Assembly: GCF_010894455.1 (NCBI RefSeq)
Contig: NZ_JAAIXY010000014.1
Coordinates: forward strand, 231,451-295,450
Origin: Myxococcus eversor
GTDB taxonomy: Bacteria > Myxococcota > Myxococcia > Myxococcales > Myxococcaceae
Length of the DNA: 64,000 nucleotides
Direction: 5' to 3'
A program made the position numbers and the translations under genes. The notes under the pieces are model-generated. The model made no database searches. It saw only the letters and a program-made list of their open reading frames with translations, and was not told the origin of the DNA. Below are positions 1-7,578 of the stretch, piece by piece; within the stretch, counting starts at the first letter, position 1; the number at the start of each line of letters is the position of its first letter.

Positions 1-1336
1 TGCCGAGCAGCCGCGCCCCCTCCGCCACCGCCAGCGGAGTCCCACCCGCGTCACCGATGCGACCCGACGCCACGGCGAGGTCCTCCGGCACCGCGCCACC
101 CTGCGCCTGCACGTGTTTGACGATGGCATCCACCGCGCCCTTGCGGATGCTCCGGGGCTTCGGGTCCACCAGGTCGCATCCGCTCATGCGCGTCTGCGCG
201 GTGAACGGGACGAACGTCGCCTGATGCGCCAGCAGCTCGCGCGGACGCATCTTGTACGTGTCCTTCACCAGCGTGACGATGGAGCGCCCCTCGGGCGTCT
301 CGTCCGCCAGGCTCGCGAGCTGCGCTGCCTCCGCCAGGTCCTCCATGCGCACGCCCGGCATCGGCAACAGCTCCGTCGCCATGCGGTTGCCCAGCGTAAT
401 CGTGCCCGTCTTGTCGAGCAGCAGCGTGTCCACGTCTCCCGCCGCCTCCACCGCGCGGCCACTCATGGCCAGCACGTTCTTGCGCAACAGCCGGTCCATG
501 CCGGCGATGCCGATGGCGCTCAACAGGCCGCCAATCGTCGTGGGGATGAGGCACACCAGGAGCGCCACCACGGCCGTGCCCGACAGCGGCACCCCGGAGT
601 AGAGCGCCAGCGGCACCAGCGACACACACGCCAGCAGGAACACCACCGTCAGGCCCACCAGCAGGATGTGCAGCGCAATCTCGTTCGGCGTCTTCTGCCG
701 CGCCGCGCCCTCCACCAGTCCAATCATCCGGTCCAGGAAGGACTCGCCCGGGTTGACGGCGATGCGCACGACGATTCGGTCCGACAGCACCTTGGTGCCA
801 CCCGTCACCGCCGAGCGGTCTCCACCGGACTCGCGAATCACCGGCGCGGACTCGCCCGTAATCGCGGACTCGTCCACGCTGGCGATGCCCTCCACCACTT
901 CACCATCACCGGGGATGAGGTCGCTCGCCTCGCAGACCACCAGGTCACCCTTGCGCAGGTCAGACGCGGGCACCCGCTCCTCGCGACCTTCCGTCAGTTT
1001 CCGCGCGGTGGTGTCCTTGCGCATCTTGCGCAGCGCACCGGCCTGGGCCTTGCCACGGCCCTCCGCCACGGCCTCCGCGAAGTTGGCGAACAACACGGTG
1101 AACCACAGCCACAGCGCCACCGCCACGGTGAACCACAGCGGCGCGCCATCGGTGTGCGGCGAGACGAGGTCCTTCACCACGAACACCGTGGTGAGCAGGC
1201 TGCCCGCCCACACCACGAACATGACGGGGTTGCGCGCCACGTCGCGCGGGTGGAGCTTCTTCAGACTGTCCAGCAGCGCGGGCTTCAACAGGGACGCGTC
1301 GAGGAGTGACGCCGGTTTGGAAGATGCGGAGCTCAT
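1..1336 (-). CDS. kdpB: Potassium-transporting P-type ATPase subunit B (partial, 5' part)
   Basis: Catalytic subunit of the KdpFABC high-affinity K+ pump of the inner membrane; ATP hydrolysis here drives K+ import through KdpA. The gene reads toward position 1 and runs off the window, so about 445 N-terminal residues are present. The P-type phosphorylation motif DKTGT is visible with its Asp at residue 308 (codon 415-413), close to Asp307 of E. coli KdpB. The N-terminus contains KKLHPRDVARNPVMFV and two membrane segments as expected for the family. The start ATG at 1336 lies 3 bases after the kdpA stop codon, so the two are translationally coupled. kdpC and possible kdpDE sensor genes should lie just outside the window. 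Confidence 0.97.
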   Translation of the reverse strand, partial: MSSASSKPASLLDASLLKPALLDSLKKLHPRDVARNPVMFVVWAGSLLTTVFVVKDLVSPHTDGAPLWFTVAVALWLWFTVLFANFAEAVAEGRGKAQAGALRKMRKDTTARKLTEGREERVPASDLRKGDLVVCEASDLIPGDGEVVEGIASVDESAITGESAPVIRESGGDRSAVTGGTKVLSDRIVVRIAVNPGESFLDRMIGLVEGAARQKTPNEIALHILLVGLTVVFLLACVSLVPLALYSGVPLSGTAVVALLVCLIPTTIGGLLSAIGIAGMDRLLRKNVLAMSGRAVEAAGDVDTLLLDKTGTITLGNRMATELLPMPGVRMEDLAEAAQLASLADETPEGRSIVTLVKDTYKMRPRELLAHQATFVPFTAQTRMSGCDLVDPKPRSIRKGAVDAIVKHVQAQGGAVPEDLAVASGRIGDAGGTPLAVAEGARLLG

Positions 1337-1339
1337 GGC

Positions 1340-3058
1340 TCAGTAGACCTTTCCGGCCCCGGCGAGGAAGTGCTCGACGATGGGGCTGAGGGAGAGCGCG
1401 GGGAAGAAGGTGAGCGCACCGACAATGACGACGATGCTCACCAGCAGGCCGGTGAACAGGGCGCCATTCGTCGGGAAGGTGCCCGGTCCGGCCGGCACCA
1501 CCTTCTTGCCCACCATGGAGCCGGCGATGGCCAGCGCGGGGATAATCATCAGGAAGCGCCCGCCGAGCATGGCCAGCCCCAACGAGAGGTTCCAGAACGG
1601 CGTGTTCGCATTCAAGCCCGCGAACGCGCTGCCATTGTTCGCCGTGCCGCTGGTGAACGCGTAGAGAATCTCCGTCAGGCCGTGCGGCCCCGCGTTGTTG
1701 AGCGAGGACACCCCCTGCGGGAGCACCGCCGCCACTCCGGACATCCCCAGGATGAACACCGGGAAGATGAGCACGTAGAGCATCGCGAGCTTCATCTCCT
1801 TCGCTTCAATCTTCTTGCCCAGGTACTCGGGCGTGCGGCCCACCATCAGTCCGGCGATGAAGACGGACAGCACCACCATGATGAGGATGCCGTAGAGGCC
1901 CGCCCCCACTCCGCCGAAGATGACCTCGCCCAACTGCATGTTGACCAGCGGCACCAGCCCGCCCAGCGGGTTGAAGCTGTCGTGCATGGAGTTGACGGCG
2001 CCGCACGACGCATCCGTGGTGACGGTGGCGAAGAGGGCGGACGCGGTGACGCCGTAGCGCACCTCCTTGCCCTCCAGGTTGCCCACCTGCGCCACGTGCG
2101 CGGAGGCCACGGCGGCGTTGGGCTGGGACTCGGCGGCGTACGCGGCGGTGACACCCGCGAGGAAGAGCACGGACATGGCCGCGAAGAGGGCCCAGCCCTG
2201 CCTGGTGTCCCCCGTCATCTTCCCGTACGTGTACGTCAGCGCGGAGGGGATGCAGAAGATGAGCAGCATCTGCACCAGGTTGGTGAGCGGCGTCGGGTTC
2301 TCGAAGGGGTGCGCGCTGTTGGCGTTGAAGAAGCCACCGCCGTTGGTGCCCAGCATCTTGATGGCCTCCTGCGAGGCCACCGGACCCATGGCGAGCGTCT
2401 GCTTCGCGCCCTCCAGCGTCGTCAGCGCGGGGTACGCCGAGAAGTTCTGCAGGACACCCTGCGAGACGAAGAACAGGGCGACGACGAAGCACAGCGGCAA
2501 GAGCACGTAGAGCGTGCCGCGCACCACATCCACCCAGAAGTTGCCCAGCGTCCTGGCGCCCTCGGGCCCCGCGCGCCGGGTGAAGCCTCGCGCCAGCGCC
2601 AGCGCCACGCCGAGCCCGGCCGCCGCGGAGACGAAGTTCTGCCACGCCAGCCCCGCCATCTGCGTGAGGTAGCTCAGGGTGGACTCACCGGCGTACGCCT
2701 GCCAGTTGGTGTTGGTGACGAAGCTGGCCGCCGTGTTGAACGACAGCTCCGGCCCCACCGCGCCCTGGCCCTGGGGGTTGAGCGGCAGCACGTGCTGCGC
2801 GCGCTGGAGTCCATAGAGGATGAGCACGCCCAGCACGCTGAAGGCGAGCAGCGCGCCGCAGTACTCCACCCACGTCTGCTCACGCCGGGCGCCAGCGCCC
2901 GTCAGCCGCAGGAGCACGCGCTCCACGGGGCCGAGCACACGCGGCAACGGCTGCGTGTCCCCTTCGAAGACACGGAAGAGATAGAGGCCCAGCGGCTTCG
3001 TCAGCGCGAGCAGCAGGGCGAAGAACAACACAATCTGCGACCAACCGATGAGGGTCAT
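1340..3058 (-). CDS. kdpA: Potassium-transporting ATPase subunit A
   Basis: Channel-like K+-binding subunit of KdpFABC, an inner-membrane protein of the superfamily of K+ transporters. The 572 residues are close to the family length (557 in E. coli). It is hydrophobic throughout, and the filter-like loops typical of KdpA are visible: TNTNWQAY, GTNGGGFFN and TSGTANNGSAFAG. It sits between kdpF (10 bases upstream) and kdpB (3 bases downstream) in one operon. The start ATG is at 3058 and gives the expected N-terminus MTLIGWSQIVLFF. Nothing unusual is seen in the frame. Confidence 0.97.
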   Translation of the reverse strand: MTLIGWSQIVLFFALLLALTKPLGLYLFRVFEGDTQPLPRVLGPVERVLLRLTGAGARREQTWVEYCGALLAFSVLGVLILYGLQRAQHVLPLNPQGQGAVGPELSFNTAASFVTNTNWQAYAGESTLSYLTQMAGLAWQNFVSAAAGLGVALALARGFTRRAGPEGARTLGNFWVDVVRGTLYVLLPLCFVVALFFVSQGVLQNFSAYPALTTLEGAKQTLAMGPVASQEAIKMLGTNGGGFFNANSAHPFENPTPLTNLVQMLLIFCIPSALTYTYGKMTGDTRQGWALFAAMSVLFLAGVTAAYAAESQPNAAVASAHVAQVGNLEGKEVRYGVTASALFATVTTDASCGAVNSMHDSFNPLGGLVPLVNMQLGEVIFGGVGAGLYGILIMVVLSVFIAGLMVGRTPEYLGKKIEAKEMKLAMLYVLIFPVFILGMSGVAAVLPQGVSSLNNAGPHGLTEILYAFTSGTANNGSAFAGLNANTPFWNLSLGLAMLGGRFLMIIPALAIAGSMVGKKVVPAGPGTFPTNGALFTGLLVSIVVIVGALTFFPALSLSPIVEHFLAGAGKVY

Positions 3059-3068
3059 GGCGGAGTCC

Positions 3069-3158
3069 CTAGAAGCGCTCGGGACGGAGCAGGGCGTAGA
3101 CGAGGTAGGCGGTGAGCAGCACGGCGAGCACGGCGCCAGCGGCGTATTCGAAAGTCAT
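3069..3158 (-). CDS. kdpF: KdpF, small stabilising subunit of the Kdp pump
   Basis: A 29-residue single-span membrane peptide, MTFEYAAGAVLAVLLTAYLV then YALLRPERF. The hydrophobic helix followed by a Y-LL-PE-F tail is the KdpF hallmark (YLLxALLRPERF-like). In E. coli KdpF sits against KdpA and stabilises the complex. It lies directly upstream of kdpA with a 10-base gap, in the canonical kdpFA order. Identification rests on sequence pattern plus context, both strong. Confidence 0.93.
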   Translation of the reverse strand: MTFEYAAGAVLAVLLTAYLVYALLRPERF

Positions 3159-3168
3159 CGGGGGGACC

Positions 3169-3249
3169 TCACAGGTGCTCGCAGCCGTGGGCGTAGCCCC
3201 ACGCGAGCGCGAAGAAACCAAGGGTGACGAAGAGGAGGACGACATCCAT
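3169..3249 (-). CDS. 26-residue membrane peptide upstream of kdpF
   Basis: Tiny reading frame MDVVLLFVTLGFFALAWGYA then HGCEHL, one predicted membrane helix with a short Cys/His tail. It starts 15 bases after the porin stop codon and ends 10 bases before kdpF, so it fits neatly into the operon. Similar MD-LL-TL-FFALAW-Y-C peptides are known to precede kdpF in other bacteria, usually unnamed. A role as an extra small Kdp subunit or as a leader peptide is inference. The spacing and the conserved-looking pattern argue that it is translated. Confidence 0.75.
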   Translation of the reverse strand: MDVVLLFVTLGFFALAWGYAHGCEHL

Positions 3250-3264
3250 GAATGGGCTCCGGAC

Positions 3265-4401
3265 TCAGAAGTACGCGGTGGCTCCGAGGACGATGAGCGT
3301 CTCGGAGTCCTTCAGAACGGGCGTGCCTTCGTCGGTGGTGGCGCGGCTGGCGAAGACGTCCGCCGTCGAGCGGTCATGCCGCGCCTCCAGTTTGAGGGTG
3401 AGGTGCTCCACGGGCTTCACCTCGAGGGTGAGCGTGGCGCCCGACAGCGTCTGCTCCACGCCCGTCATCAGCCCGTCGGCGTCGCGATACGCCTCCACTC
3501 GCGCGGCCAGCGCCACGGGCCTGGTGAGCTGGACGCGAGCGTTGAGGCCCGCCGCGTACCAGACCGCGCGGTCCGCGCCGGGAATCCGCTGGGTGCCCGC
3601 GTCCACGGTGGCCGCGAGCTTGAAGGACTCCGTCACGGCATACGTCGCCACCGCGTCCGCGAAGAGCCTCAAGCCGTCGTCACCCTCGGGGCCTTCGCTG
3701 CCGATGAAGGTGTTGAAGGACGCGGACAACCGGTCGCCCGAGTAGGCCACTTGCGTGCCCATCGCGAGGCCCCGGTTGTTGTCACCGATGGTCTGCCAGC
3801 CATTGAGGAGTTGGAGCTGCACGCTCCACGCGTCGTCCAGTGCCCAGGTGCCCTTGAGGCCCGTCTGGTAGTAGGGCGACAGCTCGCCCATCCATGAGCG
3901 CGTGTACGTCCAGTTGAGCTGCGATTGGAAGGATTCCAGCCCGATGTGGCTCGGATAGAGCCCGGCCTCCAGCGTCAGCGGCCCGGTGGCGAAGGACAGG
4001 GAGGCCTGCTGCACATAGCGCCACACGTCTGGGCCCGTGGCGACTCCCTCGGGCTCGGCCGCGTGGACCACCTCCGCGCCGGTGCCGAAGCCCAGCAGCA
4101 CCTTGAAGCCCACGGGCTCTGGCGCCACGCTCACGCCGATGGAGGCCAGGTTGATGGCCACCTCGCTGTCGCGCTTCGCGGTGGTGCCGGTGCCGGGGAT
4201 GAAGTTCGCCGAGTTCGCGGGCCGGTTGAAGTCGTGGCCGAAGTACACGTCGACGCCTCCCTCGGGCTTGAGCCGGGAGAAGAAGCCAGGGGCCTCTGCT
4301 TCGGCCCCGGTATCCGTGGGTCCTTGATGAGGTGGCGAGGAGGCGTCGGCCTGCTGGAGCAGCAGGGAGAGCAAAACGGGAGGCGTGGTGAGAGGCCACA
4401 T
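3265..4401 (-). CDS. Outer-membrane beta-barrel porin (BBP2/OmpL-like), first gene of the kdp operon
   Basis: A 378-residue protein. The N-terminus MWPLTTPPVLLSLLLQQADA looks like a signal peptide, although it lacks an N-terminal Lys/Arg. The body has alternating polar/hydrophobic strands and ends in Phe (VLGATAYF), typical of barrels inserted by BamA. The stretches DVYFGHDFNRPANSANF, GLYPSHIGLESF and WMGELSPYYQTG resemble the putative beta-barrel porin-2 family (PF07642). The start at 4401 is preferred because the upstream extension in the same frame is low-complexity and destroys the signal. Operon position suggests a K+ entry porin serving Kdp; that role is inferred. Confidence 0.82.
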   Translation of the reverse strand: MWPLTTPPVLLSLLLQQADASSPPHQGPTDTGAEAEAPGFFSRLKPEGGVDVYFGHDFNRPANSANFIPGTGTTAKRDSEVAINLASIGVSVAPEPVGFKVLLGFGTGAEVVHAAEPEGVATGPDVWRYVQQASLSFATGPLTLEAGLYPSHIGLESFQSQLNWTYTRSWMGELSPYYQTGLKGTWALDDAWSVQLQLLNGWQTIGDNNRGLAMGTQVAYSGDRLSASFNTFIGSEGPEGDDGLRLFADAVATYAVTESFKLAATVDAGTQRIPGADRAVWYAAGLNARVQLTRPVALAARVEAYRDADGLMTGVEQTLSGATLTLEVKPVEHLTLKLEARHDRSTADVFASRATTDEGTPVLKDSETLIVLGATAYF

Positions 4402-4741
4402 AGAGGTGTGCCCCCCTAGAGCACCGCTCGTACCAATCCACTCCTTCGAGGACCCTAGAGGTTCCAGGGGGTTGCGGACAGCTCCGACGGGAGCGGATTG
4501 CAACCTGCACGACAGGCCCCTCTGCGTCGTGCACGTTGAGCGCCTTGTCACTCAGGCGACATGTCCCGGGCCCACGTTGGACCCGAGCCCACGTCATCAC
4601 CATGCGCGCGGCGGCACCACGTCGGAAGACGGCTTCCAGGGCGGCCCCACCGAGGGCTTCACCGTGGACTCACGCCGCGAGCAGACCCTGCTGCTCGTCG
4701 CCGCGAACTTCAGGCTCTGAGCGCACGCGGGAGTCCTCCTC
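4402..4741. other. Upstream region of the kdp operon; no convincing gene
   Basis: 340 bases between the start of the porin gene and the 3' end of the TIGR02996-like gene. It should hold the kdp promoter, read leftward. The clearest structure is an inverted repeat at 4501-4538 (listed separately). A plus-strand open frame ends at 4720 with residues EGFTVDSRREQTLLLVAANFRL-like content; its last residues look like the tail of an outer-membrane protein, but no start or body is evident, so it may be a gene remnant or chance. Confidence 0.5.
4501..4538. promoter_or_regulatory. Inverted repeat about 100 bases upstream of the kdp operon
   Basis: TGCACGAC (4506-4513) and GTCGTGCA (4526-4533) are perfect complements separated by 12 bases. 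The flanking CAAC (4501-4504) and GTTG (4535-4538) extend the pairing after one mismatch. It is placed 105 bases before the porin start. It could be a regulator site (for example for a KdpE-type regulator) or an RNA hairpin; the sequence alone does not decide. Confidence 0.45.
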
Positions 4742-6229
4742 TTACTCCCGGATGACCTGTGAGTAGGCGGCAAGCGCCTCGCGCAGCGGCGCTCTGCCCT
4801 CCTCCTCGGCTCCGTCTCGAAATTCAATCCGGAGTCCCTGGGAGCTGAACCTCGCGGCGGCGAGGAGGACGGGCGCGAACTCCCGCACACGCGGTCCCCT
4901 GACGGTGGCCCGGATGGGGACCTCCGCGCCTCGGGTCACCTCGAGCCTCCAGGACCCATCTTCCGCGGAGGCCTTGAAGGACTCCAACTGGGAAGCCAGA
5001 CGGGAGTGGGCACACCGGATGAAGAGGTCCGTCGAGGCATGGGGAATTGTCAGCCACGTCAGGTGGGGCAGGGCCGTCAGCGCATCGGCCAGGCCTCTCT
5101 CGAACGAACTCTTCAACTCCAGCCGCCTCACGGAGCTGTTCGCGGACAGCAGGCACGCCATCTCGCCCGGAACATTCAGCAGCCTCGTTACGCGGCGCAA
5201 CGCGGGATGCCGGAGCAGGCGCCCCCACTGTGAGACGTCATTGCCGTCGCCGGGGTGCTCCGGACTCCAGCTGATCTCCTCCACCGTGCTCCAACCGGGC
5301 TCCGGCTTGGGGAAGGTCTTGGGGAAGTGGTCTCCCTTCATCGGGCGGACCGCGACGGGAAAGCCCCGCTCGAAGCGGGTGTAGCCTCGCTCGATGTAGG
5401 GCCCCAACGGCGCCTCCCACCGCTCCCGGTTCGCCGCGAGCAATCGAGCCATGCGCTCCTCATCCGGCGCCTCCGCATACTGGAGCGCGATGAACTCCCC
5501 CAGGGGGTCGCCCTGCTCGAGCAGCTGGTCGGCCAACACCAACCGGGCGGAGTCATCCTCCGGCGCCTCATGGACGCGGGCGAACAGCGCCTCCCGAGTC
5601 GCCGCATCGTGGCGTGCGCGCTCCACCCGGGCCTCGATGACCTCCTTCAGCGCGTCACACCGCGCCAGGGTTCGCGCATCGAGCACGGGAGGAACCCAAC
5701 GAGCCCCCAGCCGGATGACGAGGTCGAACCGCTCGACCTCCTCCCCGTGTGCCGAGGGGAGCCGAGCCTTCAGCTCGTGAAGGGGCTCCAGGTCATAGGG
5801 CGCCCCCACGTACATGAAGAGGCTGCAGAGCATCTTCAGCTCCGCCGGCGTCTCGGCTCCCGGAAGACGGACGAGCGTGAGCAGGAGCGGAATGATGCGC
5901 GGGTCCGCGGGCCACCATCGTCGCAGCCGGTCGAGGTCCGTGGAGAACGCACAGCGCGAAAGACTCGCCGCGCGCGCCCTCAACTCTCCCAGCACGCGGG
6001 GAAGGTCCGTGGGATGCCTGCGGACATCCTCGAGGAGCCAGCGGACGGGCACCTGGAAGAAGGGGAGCCCCGTGGCGAGGTGGTCCGAGAGCCGCTCGAT
6101 GAGCGCGATGACGGGCTCGGCTCGACACTCCTTCCACGCTTCCAACAGGAGCGTGAGGGCCGCATCGTCCTCCCGTCGAGCGAGCGCCTCCTCCGCGCGT
6201 CCCAGCAACTCCTTCAACAGGTGGCTCAC
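4742..6229 (-). CDS. TIGR02996-domain protein of unknown function
   Basis: A 495-residue cytosolic protein. The middle contains a TIGR02996-like segment, ALFARVHEAPEDDSARLVLA then DQLLEQGDPLGEFIALQ. This domain is common in myxobacteria and planctomycetes and often accompanies leucine-rich-repeat-like C-termini. Here the C-terminal third has LRR-like lines (LRRLELKSSFERGLADALTA). The N-terminal third is helical and rich in Leu/Arg. No catalytic motif is seen. The GTG at 6229 (VSHLLKELLGRAEEAL) is preferred over a TTG 13 codons upstream. The gene ends convergently with nothing and starts divergently from the ArsR gene, 99 bases away. Confidence 0.7.
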   Translation of the reverse strand: MSHLLKELLGRAEEALARREDDAALTLLLEAWKECRAEPVIALIERLSDHLATGLPFFQVPVRWLLEDVRRHPTDLPRVLGELRARAASLSRCAFSTDLDRLRRWWPADPRIIPLLLTLVRLPGAETPAELKMLCSLFMYVGAPYDLEPLHELKARLPSAHGEEVERFDLVIRLGARWVPPVLDARTLARCDALKEVIEARVERARHDAATREALFARVHEAPEDDSARLVLADQLLEQGDPLGEFIALQYAEAPDEERMARLLAANRERWEAPLGPYIERGYTRFERGFPVAVRPMKGDHFPKTFPKPEPGWSTVEEISWSPEHPGDGNDVSQWGRLLRHPALRRVTRLLNVPGEMACLLSANSSVRRLELKSSFERGLADALTALPHLTWLTIPHASTDLFIRCAHSRLASQLESFKASAEDGSWRLEVTRGAEVPIRATVRGPRVREFAPVLLAAARFSSQGLRIEFRDGAEEEGRAPLREALAAYSQVIRE

Positions 6230-6281
6230 CCGGACACCATAACCGGGCCCCCCGCGACCCGGACTCAATTCGGACCCATAC

Positions 6282-6336
6282 TCAAGTCACGGCTTGACTG
6301 TCGGGTGCCCTTGCCGATACTCAAGTCCATGCTTAA
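6282..6336 (+). promoter_or_regulatory. Two TCAAG-N6-CTTRA operator-like sites over the arsR start
   Basis: TCAAG-TCACGG-CTTGA at 6282-6297 is a dyad. A second copy, TCAAG-TCCATG-CTTAA, lies at 6321-6336 and spans the ATG start codon at 6329. Both are preceded by ATAC (ATACTCAAGTC repeated at 6278 and 6317). Two dyads 39 bases apart next to an ArsR-type gene look like autoregulatory binding sites, blocking transcription when the repressor is bound. Confidence 0.6.
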
Positions 6337-6676
6337 CAATGGTGCCGTCGACCGTATCTTCCACGCCCTGGGTGATTCCAACCGGCGCGCCATCGTCGAG
6401 CGACTGAGTCGGGGTGCGCTGTCGGTCAGCGCCCTGGCGAAGCCGCTCGACATCACGCTCGCCGCTGTCGTGCAGCACCTCCAGGTCCTCGAGGAGAGCG
6501 GGCTGGTGCGCACCGAGAAACTCGGGCGCGTCCGCTCGTGTCAGCTCCATCCAGAAGGACTGCGCGTGGCGGAGGACTGGCTCGCGAACCGGCGCGGGCT
6601 GTGGGAGCGCCGCTTCGACCGGCTCGGCGAGCTGCTCGACGGACCCATTCCCTCTCGAAGAAAGGCCAGAACATGA
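6329..6676 (+). CDS. ArsR-family winged-helix transcriptional repressor
   Basis: A 115-residue DNA-binding protein. It begins MLNNGAVDRIFHALGDSNRR and continues with the helix-turn-helix ALSVSALAKPLDITLAAVVQ then HLQVLEESGLVRTEKLGRVR, the standard ArsR recognition helix and beta wing. No Cys metal site is visible, so it belongs to the non-metal group that is paired with SRPBCC/AHSA1 genes. Its stop codon overlaps the next gene's ATG (ATGA at 6673-6676), so the two are coupled. Dyads over its promoter and start codon suggest autorepression. Confidence 0.9.
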   Translation: MLNNGAVDRIFHALGDSNRRAIVERLSRGALSVSALAKPLDITLAAVVQHLQVLEESGLVRTEKLGRVRSCQLHPEGLRVAEDWLANRRGLWERRFDRLGELLDGPIPSRRKART

Positions 6677-7578
6677 AGACACCTCCCGTCGTTCATGGCT
6701 CGTTCACCATCGAGCGCACCTACAAGGCTTCTCCCGCGCGCGTCTACGCCGCGTGGTCGGACCTGGAGACGAAGGCACAGTGGTTTCTCGGTCCACCGGA
6801 CCGCTGGACGCTCGTGAAGCGTGAGCTGGACTTCCGCGTGGGGGGACAGGAGCAGTTGCACGGGCAGTTCGGCGGCAAGCACTCGACTGTCTTCACCGCG
6901 CGCTATCACGACATCCTCCCGAACGAGCGGATGGTCTACGCCTACGACATGCACGTGGGTGACAAGCACCTCTCCGTGTCACTCGCCACGGTGGAGCTGC
7001 ACGCCACGAAGGAGGGTGGCACGCGGATGGTCTTCACCGAGCAGGCCGCGTTCCTCGACGGTGAAGATGGCACCCGCTCTCGCGAGGAGGGGACGGCCGT
7101 GCACTTCGACCGGCTGGCGCTCGTGCTGGAGGCTTCGCACGACATCGTCTCGTCCCGGGCGTTCGATGCACCCCGCGCACGGGTCTACGAGGCATTCAGC
7201 GACCCGGAGCAACTGACCTTGTGGTGGGGGCCCCAAGGCTCGACGAATACGTTCGAGCAGTTCGAGCTGCGCCCCGGCGGCAAGTGGCGCTTCACGATGC
7301 AGAGCGCGGAGGGGGCCCGCTACGCGATGGACAAGGAGTTCATCGAGGTGGTGCCGGAGCGGAGTGTCGTCATCCAGCACCACCAGCGGACGCATCACTT
7401 CGTGATGCGGTTGGACTTCGCGGACGAAGGTGAAGGGACGCGGCTCACCTGGCGCATGCGGTTCGAGTCGAAGGACGAAGTCGAGAAGGTACGAGGGTTC
7501 GTCGAGGCCGCGAACGAACAGAACTTCGACCGGCTCGCGGCCCACCTCGGCTCGCGACTCAGAGCCGCGCTGCCATGA
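6673..7578 (+). CDS. Tandem SRPBCC (AHSA1-type) domain protein
   Basis: A 301-residue protein made of two START/Bet-v1-like domains. Domain 1 (about 8-150) begins GSFTIERTYKASPARVYAAW. Domain 2 (about 158-300) begins SSRAFDAPRARVYEAFSDPE and continues LTLWWGPQGS. Each repeats the family pattern R-Y-A-P-VY-A-(W/F)-sD-E with a conserved Trp segment. These folds bind hydrophobic ligands or act as Hsp90-activator-like modules; the substrate is unknown. Most ArsR-linked homologues have a single domain, so this is a fusion of two. The start is fixed by the ATGA overlap with the repressor gene. The 3' end overlaps the convergent hydrolase gene by 20 bases. Confidence 0.85.
   Translation: MKTPPVVHGSFTIERTYKASPARVYAAWSDLETKAQWFLGPPDRWTLVKRELDFRVGGQEQLHGQFGGKHSTVFTARYHDILPNERMVYAYDMHVGDKHLSVSLATVELHATKEGGTRMVFTEQAAFLDGEDGTRSREEGTAVHFDRLALVLEASHDIVSSRAFDAPRARVYEAFSDPEQLTLWWGPQGSTNTFEQFELRPGGKWRFTMQSAEGARYAMDKEFIEVVPERSVVIQHHQRTHHFVMRLDFADEGEGTRLTWRMRFESKDEVEKVRGFVEAANEQNFDRLAAHLGSRLRAALP

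Noticed and set aside
1370..3115. Plus-strand open frame opposite kdpA
   Set aside because: kdpA is unmistakable on the other strand; the shadow frame is Arg/His/Gln-rich without hydrophobic core.
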